NCBI GenBank assembly: GCA_032433595.1
Contig: JASWJB010000340.1
Location: 1 to 44,871, forward strand
Length of the DNA stretch: 44,871 bases
Direction: 5' to 3'
From: Conoideocrella luteorostrata
Lineage: Eukaryota; Ascomycota; Sordariomycetes; Hypocreales; Clavicipitaceae
A program made the translations under genes and the position numbers. The notes under the pieces are model-generated. The model made no database searches and was not told the DNA's origin. It was given only the letters and a program-made list of their open reading frames with translations. Positions 34,238 to 44,093 of the stretch are shown here, one piece after another; positions within the stretch are counted from its first letter, which is position 1; each line of letters begins with the position of its first letter.

Positions 34238-36346
34238 ATGAGGAGCCAAAAGAAGAGCATTGGCTCTTCTTTCGCGTCTTCTTCACGCACTCAAGATGCA
34301 CGGTTTGCGAGTTTCCAGACTGATCCTCGATTTCGTTTGCCGTCAAAAAAGCATACCAAGACCAAACTCGACAAGCGTTTTGCTGGCATGCTCGATGACG
34401 AAGATTTCACGGCCGTTGCAAAAGTAGATCGTTACGGGCGCAAGATTAAGTCTGATTCTAAGAAAAAGGCTCTTCAAAGATTATACGAGCCGGAGGATGA
34501 AAATGAAGGCGAGGAAAAGGATACCGAGTCTCAGGACGATGATGAGGAAGGCGAAGTCGAAGTTGATGATGATGAAATAGTCCAGAGAGAACTCCGAGCG
34601 GCGCATGAAAAAGATAAACCGAAAAACTATGATCCAGCCCGACATGGAGGTTTTTCATCATCAGAATCCGAATCTGATTCCGATGAAGATTCGGACGATG
34701 ACGAGAACGAAGACGGTGGGGTTGACCTGGACACTGAAGGGGATCTGCAGCGATTGCAAGATGAGCAGGCCGATGTCGCAACTGGGGAAGTAACGAATCG
34801 AATTGCCATTGTCAATTTGGACTGGGATCACGTTAGGTCCACTGATCTTATGGCACTCTTCTCCAGCTTCTTACCCGAAAGCAGCAGTGGCCGCATTGTC
34901 AAAATTTCAGTTTATCCCAGCGAATTTGGCAAAGAGCGAATGCAGCAAGAAGAGATTGAAGGCCCCCCCAAAGCTCTATTCAAGAACGACAAGGACTCCG
35001 ACGACGATAGCGAGGATGACAGCGAGGACGAGGACGAGAAAATCAAGAAGGAACTTATACAGCAAGGTGACGATCAAGATTTCGACAGTAACGCCTTAAG
35101 GGCGTACCAGCTTGATCGATTACGGTACTATTACGCCGTTATGGTCTGCTCAAGCCCTGAAACCGCCCATAAGATTTACGAGGCTACCGATGGAACCGAG
35201 TATCAGTCCTCATCCAACGTGATTGACCTAAGATTTGTTCCGGACGATGTCACCTTTGATGACGAGCCTCGCGATGAATGCGACAAAATCCCCGATACAT
35301 ACAAACCAGTCGATTTCGTCACCAATGCTTTGCAGAGCTCCAAGGTCAAGCTGACTTGGGACATGCATCCGGAGGAAGTGACTCGCAAGGCATCAATAAA
35401 CAGAGCATTCACTGGAAGCAGGGCAGACGTTGAGGAGAACGACCTTCGCGCATATCTTGCAAGCGATAGTGAAGATGACGACGAGGACGAAGATGAGGAA
35501 ATCAACGGCGGTGACGCAGAGGCAGGTGAACCGAAACTGTCCAAGAAAGAATTGGCCCGCAAAAAGATGAGAGAAGCTCTCGGCCTATCGAGTGAATCTG
35601 CTCCCAAAAAATCCAAGAATGACCCAGTTGGCGACATGGAAATTACATTCGCTCCGGCTCTGGCGGAGTCGAAATCCAAGGATGCTGACAAAGAAGAAAC
35701 GACAATTGAAAAGTATAAACGCAAGGAGAAGGAGAGAAAAGAAAGAAAAAGACAAGCAGCCAAGTCTAAACGAGGCGGTGCTGAGGGTAGTGACGATGAT
35801 GAAGTGCAAGGGGCTGCAGGAGCTACAGATGGTGAGGATCTCGGCTTCAACGACCCATTCTTCACCACAGAAGACCCAGACGCGCCAACATCCAAGGCAT
35901 CAATACGCAAACAAGAGCGTCTCAAGAAACGCCAAATCCGAGAGGCTGCCGAAGCCGAATCAGCCACTCAAAAGGCGCAGCTCAAGAAAGTATTGTCTGA
36001 GAGCGCCAATGACAAGCAAGTTGATCACCTGGACCATTTCGACATGAATGAGATTATGCGCGCAGAAAAGAAGAAGAATAAAAAGGGAAAGAAGGGCAAG
36101 AACAAGGGCAAGGATCAGGATGATGGCAAAATAGTTGGTTTGCAAGAGGATTTTGTGATGGATCTTGGTGATGATCGCTTCAAGGCCGTATTTGACAGTC
36201 ACGAGTTTGCTATCGACCCTTCTAATCCCAACTTTAAGTCCACGGGTGCTATGAAGCAGTTGTTGGAAGAAGGCAGGAAGAAGAGGAGGGCAGTCAACGC
36301 TGAGGAGGAGCCGAGTAGCAAGAAGGTCAAGAAAGGTAGAAGGTGA
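34238..36346 (+). CDS. ESF1: Pre-rRNA processing protein Esf1
   Basis: Single exon, 702 residues. The N-terminus has the ESF1 signature DARFASFQTDPRFRLPSKK, with LDKRFAGML following, then VDRYGRKI. A first acidic block (about 85-120) and a Ser/Asp/Glu block (about 140-180) precede the conserved RRM-like segment NRIAIVNLDWDHVRSTDLMA, ending in ISVYPSEFGKERM. More acidic and Lys-rich low-complexity stretches follow, and the NUC153 motif closes the protein (about 645-685: DDRFKAVFDSHEFAIDPSNP, then MKQLLEEGRKKRR). Family knowledge: Esf1 acts in the nucleolus in early 18S rRNA processing, associated with U3 snoRNP and pre-ribosomes, and is essential in yeast. Length matches the family. The start is the first ATG in frame. 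A palindromic element sits just upstream. Confidence 0.93.
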   Translation: MRSQKKSIGSSFASSSRTQDARFASFQTDPRFRLPSKKHTKTKLDKRFAGMLDDEDFTAVAKVDRYGRKIKSDSKKKALQRLYEPEDENEGEEKDTESQDDDEEGEVEVDDDEIVQRELRAAHEKDKPKNYDPARHGGFSSSESESDSDEDSDDDENEDGGVDLDTEGDLQRLQDEQADVATGEVTNRIAIVNLDWDHVRSTDLMALFSSFLPESSSGRIVKISVYPSEFGKERMQQEEIEGPPKALFKNDKDSDDDSEDDSEDEDEKIKKELIQQGDDQDFDSNALRAYQLDRLRYYYAVMVCSSPETAHKIYEATDGTEYQSSSNVIDLRFVPDDVTFDDEPRDECDKIPDTYKPVDFVTNALQSSKVKLTWDMHPEEVTRKASINRAFTGSRADVEENDLRAYLASDSEDDDEDEDEEINGGDAEAGEPKLSKKELARKKMREALGLSSESAPKKSKNDPVGDMEITFAPALAESKSKDADKEETTIEKYKRKEKERKERKRQAAKSKRGGAEGSDDDEVQGAAGATDGEDLGFNDPFFTTEDPDAPTSKASIRKQERLKKRQIREAAEAESATQKAQLKKVLSESANDKQVDHLDHFDMNEIMRAEKKKNKKGKKGKNKGKDQDDGKIVGLQEDFVMDLGDDRFKAVFDSHEFAIDPSNPNFKSTGAMKQLLEEGRKKRRAVNAEEEPSSKKVKKGRR

Positions 36347-37768
36347 TGGTGCATATAAATTGACTTGGATAGTCTGTACGACAAATATTGACTTTTGTAC
36401 GGCCGGCATTCTCTCGCGCTTTGGATGATAGCTCCATGTCAGCCTGTGTGTTCAATGCAGTGTAACCACCATACGACAGTGTCGGTTTACGCAATCTACG
36501 GCTATCAAGCAAACCGCCCCTCCCCCCAACGCCATCCTAGAATTGATCGCGATGGTCTATTTCTCAGCAACAAGCCAAATGGCACAGGCCGCTCCTCGAG
36601 GTATATACCCTCGGCAACACGCAGGCATATTTCAGCATAAGCCTCTGCCACCTGCACGACCAACACATGAATTACACTGCTCCTGGGGCATCTTTCCGTC
36701 TTATACTATCTATCTATGCGGGCTCTCATACGCACCCAACAGGGGGGGCAATAGGCTCGCCAGGAATTTGATTATCGCTGTTTATGTACGAAAACTAGGG
36801 ACTGTGCCCCGGCAATGAAGTAGAATTCAACAGTCAATTTTGCTCTTGACATGATTTGACTCTTACCTGTGAGTGGCTGGGATGTCCTCTGTGCTTCATG
36901 TCGTGTATCATAGCTGTCAGTTTCCGATAAGAAAGCGAGACGCTGTGGAACTAGCTGGTCAGTTATGTATGGCTCGAACGCAGGGAGACCACCTGTCTTT
37001 GTTTTGTATTATATTGGAAGAAGTACGCAATTTACGATTTGCCTTGTGCCGCCCCAACTACCCTGTACCACTAGTCTCGCGTGCGTGCGTGCGTGCGTGC
37101 GTGTGTGTGTTTATGGCTTCGGCTAACAAAATATGGCAAAAGCTGCCGTCGCGACGATAAGCTGATTACTCGAAAACTGGTTCGCCCCCAAATTCACCCT
37201 CCATTCTTGAAATACGATCAATATGCGGCTTGTCATATCTATCTCACGGCAAAACTGTCTTCAATATATCTCTGAAACAGGTTTCTGCCGAGGGATGCAG
37301 CCAACTCAGGATGGATGGCACCAACATATGCGGGAGGTCAAGTTACCATACTGAAATGCCACAGGCCAAAAAGAGACGTCTCTCTCCTCGGTACTCCGTA
37401 GTTACTCACGACCCCGCGGCGGAGACAATGGCTCCGGGAAATGCAAGAAACACGGCAAATAATAATAATCGTTCATGATGTGCTCCCCCAGCCCGCTTGC
37501 TAATTCGCCACGAACGAAACGAAAACCAAGAAAACGCGGAGGAAACGCTCCAGGAAACTCGCCGGCTGCGAACACCCAACACACCCAACCCGACATGTAT
37601 GATGCGTTAGCGCCGCTGCCCTCAAAGCCACAACGACCGGAAACTGCAATGTCTGGGTACGATCCCTCCACTAGTTGCCTGCTGAACGGAGAACAATCCA
37701 CACTTCTTTTGCGTTTGTTTCCCCAGCGCGCCCGGCTGCGCCAGCTTCTTATCGGGCATCCCCATGCG
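36347..37768. other. 1.4 kb interval without supported gene
   Basis: Contains a GTGC microsatellite and TACTCCGTA at 37392-37400. A plus-strand frame near 37475-37849 is Pro/Lys/Ser-rich and runs into the inverted-repeat element, with no recognisable product. Confidence 0.45.
37081..37110. repeat. (GTGC)n/(GT)n microsatellite
   Basis: Five tandem GTGC units pass into four to five GT units. A simple repeat in intergenic sequence; no function is suggested. Confidence 0.9.
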
Positions 37769-38002
37769 GGGGACAGTTTAACTGAGCCATTTCGTCCACA
37801 TTGTCCAATTGACCCTTTCCATTCGAACGCCCACCACGGATGTAATTAAAGCTTTTTATTAATAAAATTTATTATCTAAATAGCTAACTAAACTATATAA
37901 TATATTGCAAATTTTTTGTTTAATTTTACCGTGTGTTTGGTCGCTGAGGCATTATCTCTTGCGGAGCTAATGCCACATCGATGGCTCAGTTAAATTGTCC
38001 CC
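37769..38002. mobile_element. Small AT-rich element with 22-bp terminal inverted repeats
   Basis: The 22 bp at 37769-37790 (starting GGGGACAGTTTAACTGAGCC) match the reverse complement of 37981-38002 at 21 of 22 positions. Between them lies a strongly AT-rich core (about 37850-37930, TATAATATATT-type sequence) with no reading frame. The 234-bp length, inverted ends and AT-rich core fit a MITE. No target-site duplication is obvious, and the true ends may lie outside the arms, since the flanks show further partial inverted similarity (ATCGGGCATCCCC-type against GATCAAGCT). Not assigned to a transposon family. Confidence 0.5.
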
Positions 38003-38484
38003 AGCTTGATCCCCTCCACACGCAATGCACCCCGCACATCGCACCAAGAAAACGGTGGCGATGTGGCGCCTAGACCGGGCGAGATAACAAACAGCTCGAC
38101 AATCTGGCATTGGTTTGCCTCGCACAAGGATGCGCCTGTGCAGCGCCTGTGCAGCAATAAATAATATTGATATTGACTCATGGCCATGGAAGCAAGATAA
38201 TCGAGAAAAAACGCGGGGTTGGCTATTGCCATGTCTCATAGGCCGACGACATGCATGGAGGATCGGGGAGATTGCATGCACGATGACAGCCATGATGGAT
38301 GTCATCGCACAGTAGTAGACACAAACGATAACAGTTTGTGGTTACCGAGCGGCTGAGATGGTGACCCCGCGAGAACAGTTATTCTCGTCGCCGCTTCTGA
38401 TAGGATGCACTGCTCATCCTTGCGCGGAAAGTCAGAGACAGTACATATGCATGGTTGCGCCATCGTAAAAACTCACGAAAACCC

Positions 38485-38512
38485 CATCATCCATCATCCA
38501 TCATCCATCATC
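38485..38512. repeat. (CATCATC)n tandem repeat
   Basis: Four consecutive CATCATC units with no interruption. Simple intergenic repeat. Confidence 0.9.
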
Positions 38513-38938
38513 TGGCATCTGCAGAAGGGCAAATGTACCCGTCTCCCGGCCGCCTCGTCGGCGGCTCACGAGGCTGCAAGGTTGCATGGTTGCAAGGTTA
38601 CACACATCTTTCTGACCTTATCGACGATCTTGGTCACCTGTGACGTGTTGGTGTCGCACTCTAGTCAATATCTGCATGCACAAGCGCCGACTCGTAGTGA
38701 CTAATGCACCAGCTGGAGGAGGCGATTTCGCAATCTTCGGTGAGCCTTGGAGTGGCATTTTACTAGGTTGACGCGGACTATGTCGAGAAATCGCCCCAAA
38801 AAATTACACCTTTGATATCGATCTGTTGTGGAGAGCAGAGCAGGTGAGGCTGCCTGGCCGTCCTGTGCGCGTGTGTGCGTGAGCGACCCAGTAATTTTGA
38901 CCGCTGTTTCGCACCAGCCGTGTTTGTCCATATGTCCA

Positions 38939-38946
38939 TATATAAA
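38939..38946 (+). promoter_or_regulatory. TATA box, probably of the DUF4267-like gene
   Basis: TATATAAA precedes a pyrimidine-rich, GTT-repeat-containing leader (39059-39075). The spacing of 239 nt to the start codon implies a long leader or an upstream intron, so the link is tentative. Confidence 0.35.
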
Positions 38947-39184
38947 TCACGGTCTGCGACTCCCGTGCCCACTGGCCGGAAGATGCGTTACCCCTTCATT
39001 TTCGGTCTTCGTTGAATGTCCATACGAGCCGATGAATTGTTAAACCCCCTCTGCCTCGTGTTGTTGTTGTTGTTGCGTTCCAACATGTTGATCTGACCGT
39101 ACGTTGCAGCGCCTTGATGTGCGCAAATATCGACGACTTGTCTACTATATACAAGCGAACGATTCTCAGATCCATTCCCCCCCG

Positions 39185-39787
39185 ATGAAGCAAGCTTTAG
39201 AAACAACGCCCCTCATCCAGCGGGAGGTGGCAGTCCCTGTGGCGCCGGCGGCAGTGACGAGAGTCCAATACGTTGCATCCTCTGTGATTGCGACTCTTCA
39301 CTTACTCCGCGGCTTTGCCTTAGTCATCTTCCCGGCTACCGTGCTGGCCGGGTTTGCCCTGCCAAAGTCTTACCCTGCATTTCTTCTCACTACTATTTTG
39401 GGCGTGCGGGATATCGTCCTCGGCGGACTGCTGCTTATGACGGATGCCGGACGCAGCTATGAAGTGCAGAGAGCATTGGGGATCGCACTGTTCAGCGACT
39501 CCATCGACACCTTTGTCATGATCTTTGTGGTCGCCTGCTCAGGAAGCGGCAGGAATCCGGTTGCAGAGATCGTCTCTGTGGCATTGTTGGCCATCCTCGA
39601 ACACCTTACACTGTGGAGCTTTGGCGACGACGACGACGACGGACCAAGCCCATCCTATCAGGCTGTCTTGCAAGTTGACAGGCTTGAGGACAAGCGCTTG
39701 CGTCTGGGCATGTGGCTGGAGGATTTGAAACGAGCAGAGGAAGCTGAACAACAAGGTCTATCCTCGCCTAAACATGACATTTCTTAG
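39185..39787 (+). CDS. DUF4267-like four-helix membrane protein
   Basis: 200 residues, no intron, starting MKQALETTPLIQRE; the reading frame is open further upstream but without an ATG. Four hydrophobic segments are visible: about 30-55 (SSVIATLHLLRGFALVIFP), 58-95 (ending in ILGVRDIVLGGLLLM), 106-128 (LGIALFSDSIDTFVMIFVVA) and 135-155 (IVSVALLAILEHLTLWSF). The GxRDIxLG motif in the second is typical of the small fungal membrane proteins grouped as DUF4267. A poly-Asp stretch and a charged C-terminal tail follow. Function unknown in the family; the protein is probably a membrane-embedded dimer or channel-like helper, which is a guess. Isolated gene. Confidence 0.75.
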   Translation: MKQALETTPLIQREVAVPVAPAAVTRVQYVASSVIATLHLLRGFALVIFPATVLAGFALPKSYPAFLLTTILGVRDIVLGGLLLMTDAGRSYEVQRALGIALFSDSIDTFVMIFVVACSGSGRNPVAEIVSVALLAILEHLTLWSFGDDDDDGPSPSYQAVLQVDRLEDKRLRLGMWLEDLKRAEEAEQQGLSSPKHDIS

Positions 39788-41131
39788 ACGCTTCAGAAAA
39801 ACACAATGAGTGGCGAAAGAAGTAACATTCCCACCTACAGGGTCTGCCTGGCCACATTACGTTATGGTCACATCTTTCCGCGGTAGCCATGATAGTAGTT
39901 GTACATACTCCTTCCTAGAGCAATGTGACTACGGTGGCGCGCCGGTGGACAACGATAATTATTACCCGGATCAAGCACTGTCCGGTATACAACTCATCCC
40001 CTAAGGGCTCTTTGGGGATTGCTGTGCGTCACACTGGTGCGACACAGCGATAAATCACACATACGCGTTATGACCTTATTATCTCTCACCGACGCGAAGC
40101 CGAGGTGAGGTGGACGGCACAGAATTGGTGACGTGAAAATGGTTTGTTTCAATTGCAAAGACCTGGTCGGAGGTTATTTCTACCGGAATTGTCTCTTATC
40201 GTGCATCGGGATCGGGATGATTCAGAGTGACAGATTACCCTCGTGTCACATGGAAGTTGAGCGAGACATGACATGGTCAATTGATCATTATTCCATATTC
40301 TCGGGACATTGGTACAACGTTGACGGTTCTGTGGAGTAGCAAGTCCGCATTTCATAGGACGGTACAGAACATGTTTGTCGTGTCAATCCATTGAGCGAGG
40401 AACGATACACCTCGCGAAAACGGATGTGGGTATCAGAGCATAGCAACCGTGGCATCGTGGCATCGTGACGGCGTTGGTTAAATTACGACTGAAGGGATAG
40501 CTGGGGGAACACCAAATTAGCGTTGCATTTACCAAAGCGATTCTTATTTCCAACTGATAAGCGATTGTGACTATTCATCGAGAAACGTGAACCACCGAGT
40601 AGTTTTTCCTCCTTGTCCATGGGTTGGGGTTCGAATGAAATTACTCTGTTGCATTCAGCTGGGTGACATTATGGCATGGCGCGAGATGCCAAGACGTGAA
40701 CATATGTGATATAATCCACTGCTAGCCTGCGCTTTGACTTGAACTTCGTATGGAGCAATGTGCTTGACTTATTGGCAAATCGGCCACGAAGTTCCAATCA
40801 AACACGTATTAATAGTTTTTGGCAACAGGGGGACAGATAGAGTTGGGAAGTTGTCACGGTTGCACCGAATGGCGGGTTTGATTAGTGAAAAGGTGATTCC
40901 GCAAGCCACAATGGAGATCCCGCTTTGCTCTGGCCATCTGATTGCACGAACAATGCACGAACAATAGGAACAGCAGTGAATAGAACGAAAAAACATGAAA
41001 TAGCCCAGGGTAGGCGTCCGTGCAGATCGTAATTTACTGCCGGCGAGCTAGAGCAACAGGGGTTTGTGTGTACTCATGCAAGCGTGTAGTCTGGACGACT
41101 GAACTGGGAGATTGCGGACTAACTACGGAAG

Positions 41132-41689
41132 TACGGAGTACGGCGTACCTTTTTCTCACTTTACTTTGTAAAACTCCATATTCTGGATCATGGATAGATG
41201 ATGATGTGCTATTTGATGTGATGCAGGTGATGTCGGCTCAGTCACAATTTCCGGATTGCCCTCTGGTACAGCGCCAGATGTCCAATCACTAAGTGTCGGG
41301 CGCGGCTGCTTCGTCCTCTGTCCCTTGCGATGATACTCTGTACTCCGTATGTTTCCGCATCGTTTTGAGCTCTAGTTATCGTGCCGCCCAGTCCTCGGGC
41401 TAAGGTGACTGTTCGAAAGTTGGCCCCATTAGCAGCTGGGCTTGAAAATAAACGGGATGCCTGTTGAAGATTGGCGGAGTCTACTCCGTAGCAAGACACC
41501 GGAATCAGGCCGTCTCTTCCCAAGTCGTCCATGGCAGCTGTGCTTTTATGCTGGGACTCGCTCATCACTGGCTTGCAACCACGATCTCTGACCCCCTCGC
41601 AGCTGCATTGTGTCTGCCAGTACTCCGTACTAGTATACTTGCTTTTTCCTCCGAAGTTACAAGTGATAGGGAGTGTGGAGTACTCCGTA
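41132..41689. repeat. Cluster of five TACTCCGTA/TACGGAGTA sites
   Basis: Exact 9-mers at 41132, 41341, 41482, 41621 and 41681. Several sit in longer GTAC-flanked forms (GTACGGAGTAC or AGTACTCCGTAC). This is the densest group in the window. Confidence 0.8.
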
Positions 41690-42459
41690 CATGAGCAACC
41701 AACGAGGCGGCATGCAGACGAACTGTAGAAGGAATATGGCATTGGTCTCCTAGAATTCCGAGCGGTCTAGGTAATGTAGCCTGGGCCTGTTTACCTACTT
41801 TTGGCCCTTTTTTCTGGTAACTTCTAGATACACTTTGAAACCGACTAAAACCTGGCGACGGTAATGTAGCTCTTTGTAAAGAATGAACGACGAGGACTTC
41901 TATTATCACAGAAAATAAGCGGCAGATGAAGTACCTATTATCTGCTTAATTCTATTGGCCGACTAATCTCACAATAAAATTCTAGGAGAAACGCGGCAGT
42001 CGACAGAAGCAAGAATTGCAGGTGGCGAGTTGCATTCACAATGCTGATAACTACCGGGTGCCTTCGATTGGGAAAGGTTGCATCGTGGCATCTAGCTCCG
42101 TGATGTCATTTTTCAAGTGGTTGGGTGGGCGAGAGAATGATTCGTACCCCTTGATATTACAGTGTGAGTCTGCTTTGACTCGTCATGCGAAAAATGATGC
42201 TCCATCATGCGACCACAGACGCTAGAGCTATGATGTTCGGAGCATCCGTCCTGATGCAACGGCTTACATTGGATGAAATTAGTGCCACAGGATAATTACT
42301 TGAAATGGACAATGGCAAGCTCAAGGCGAACATACAACCGTGAGTAATCAAATAGATAACCAGTACTCTGTACTTCGTAGAAGAATCTATAATAACGTAC
42401 TTGGAGTTATTCTGGTTAAGGACCTCAAAATACTCCGTACGAGCATATGGCAAGATGTC

Positions 42460-42514
42460 GACAAATTAATGGAGACATCGGGGCCTCTGCCCTGGATGTC
42501 TCCATTAATCTGTC
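42460..42514. other. Hairpin copy 1 (20-bp stem)
   Basis: Left arm 42460-42479 (GACAAATTAATGGAGACATC) pairs with right arm 42495-42514 at 19 of 20 positions. The only mismatch is A464/C510, which becomes a U-G wobble if the minus strand is transcribed. GGGC 481-484 also pairs with GCCC 489-492, around a CTCT loop. The flanks, GATGTC on the left and GGGCGTGTGG on the right, resemble those of copy 2. Confidence 0.75.
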
Positions 42515-43572
42515 GGGCGTGTGGTCTGGCTTGCAAACACCATTAACATCCTTGTCTAGCTGAGAGACATCGGAGGCAAGTTTTCGCAAATGATCATCTG
42601 CTCAAGCTCTCGATGGGGGGTCATTTGAGGCATTCGTCTTCTCATGGGTGTCGAGTTTCGTTGCGGTCGGCAATTTAGGCTCCTCGCAGTGACGAGGCTT
42701 TGGGCATCGCTGAGGTGGTGGTGTCGGCCGAAGAGACAGAATGACGGACTCGGAGCAGCGGCAAATGACGCAGATCGTCAAATAATCCGGCGGGCGCGGC
42801 GCGCACAGCCATCAGAGGGTGGGAGCATGCTGTTAGGTGCTTCTCAGCCTGCCACCTGCCAGGCTAATTGACTCAGTGGGAAGGGTGTGTTTGTGGCGAT
42901 AAAAACGTGGCCGCGGCCGCAATCGCCTGTCTCCGGCGGTCAGTCTGGCATTTGTGGCATTGTACTGGGTTTCAGATATCCGCCACCCAGAGGCTAGCAG
43001 GGGCATCACAACCTCCATTTCTGAAGACATGCATCTTTCATTTTTCGATGCCACACAGCACTATACAACAACATCTTGATGAAATCCTGCATGTGTTTTG
43101 GTAGGTATCGTTGTGTGCGAACGTCTATCGGATATCAAACTATATTGATTAGGTAGTTGGAACACGGAGAACTAAGGGACCGTGGGTCCACGCCGGTAGT
43201 TGAATGTTCACAAATTCAGAGACCGACCCTGGCACCCGGCCGAAACAGCCATCGTGATGTTGAGGGACAACTGGCTCAGCACTTGCTACTAGTTACGGAG
43301 ACGACATCAAAGGGAAACTGCACCAAAGAAAGTCCCAAAACAAAAAGGAAGGCTATCGGGATCTGCTCACTGCTCAATGCCCAGCTCTTGGGAGAAACTT
43401 GACATATCAGAGGTGACAGAACGGGAAAAGAAAAGGTACGCGCACGGTTCACCCAGTGGCCCAGATGCTCCTTCCTTTAACCAAAGCATCGGGAGACACG
43501 TGTATGGTGCAGGATGCAGCTTGCCAACTGGTTTTTGGGGACAGGCCAAAAGGAAGCATGCTCCGTATTCCC

Positions 43573-43588
43573 TACTCCGTACTCCGTA
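43573..43588. repeat. Overlapping tandem TACTCCGTA pair
   Basis: Two copies of the 9-mer overlap by two bases (43573-43581 and 43580-43588), preceded by a partial copy (CTCCGTATTCC). The pair lies 56 bp before hairpin copy 2. Confidence 0.8.
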
Positions 43589-43643
43589 CTTAGTACATAC
43601 GCAGTCAATTCCACAAGATGCAGGTCGGAGGTACCAAGGTGTT

Positions 43644-43706
43644 GACAAATTAATCGAGACGTCGAGGCCGCTCTGCCACCGCCTTGAGCGTCTCGATTAA
43701 TCTGTC
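43644..43706. other. Hairpin copy 2 (18-bp stem plus extension)
   Basis: Left arm 43644-43661 (GACAAATTAATCGAGACG) pairs with 43689-43706 at 17 of 18 positions. A further seven pairs (662-668 with 681-687) are reached past one bulged G. It has the same orientation as copy 1 and the same A/C mismatch at the fifth pair. Two stem positions differ from copy 1 on both sides, preserving pairing. The right flank AGGCGCGTGG matches copy 1 closely. Confidence 0.75.
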
Positions 43707-44055
43707 AGGCGCGTGGAAGTACTCCGCATGCAGCTCTGCATCGGTAAATTGGATCCTTGCGCGATTTCGCTTGTTTCCATTGTGCATGCTTATATTGCCA
43801 GCATGCCACATGCTGACTCCGGACTGTATCCGTTCACCCGTTCCTGGTTGATGCCTGTGCGGGCGTTCTGGCCAGGCCCTTGCTAGTCGTGATATTTCAC
43901 TCTCTTGAACTGCACCAAAAGGATTCCGAACCGTGAGTCAGGGCTCCTGGCCTAGTTGGACAACTACAAGCTAATGTTCTAGGCTTGTTACATCACCTTG
44001 CGCGCCATGGACAAGGAATGGGTGTGATGGGCCCCCCTCTCTTCGCTCTTCATTT

Positions 44056-44093
44056 GCCATCAGCCATCAAGCCATTCAGCCATTCAGCCATTC
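44056..44093. repeat. Imperfect GCCATCA/GCCATTCA tandem repeat
   Basis: About five 7-8-nt units in direct orientation, the last three GCCATTCA. A related (AACGGCTGCTGC)2 repeat follows at 44367-44396. Confidence 0.8.

Larger units (their letters stand above)
38003..39184. other. Upstream interval of the DUF4267-like gene
   Basis: No gene seen. It includes a short hairpin (38035-38066: CACATCGCACC against GGTGGCGATGTG, one base bulged), simple repeats, and a TATATAAA box about 240 bp before the next start codon. Confidence 0.5.

Noticed and set aside
35203..35967. 254-codon minus-strand frame opposite ESF1, Ser-rich
   Set aside because: It is the antisense shadow of the acidic and lysine-rich ESF1 repeats; ESF1 is a clear gene on the other strand.
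40620..40645. GGTTCGAAT-like sequence as a tRNA T-arm
   Set aside because: No A-box, acceptor stem or anticodon arm could be folded around it.
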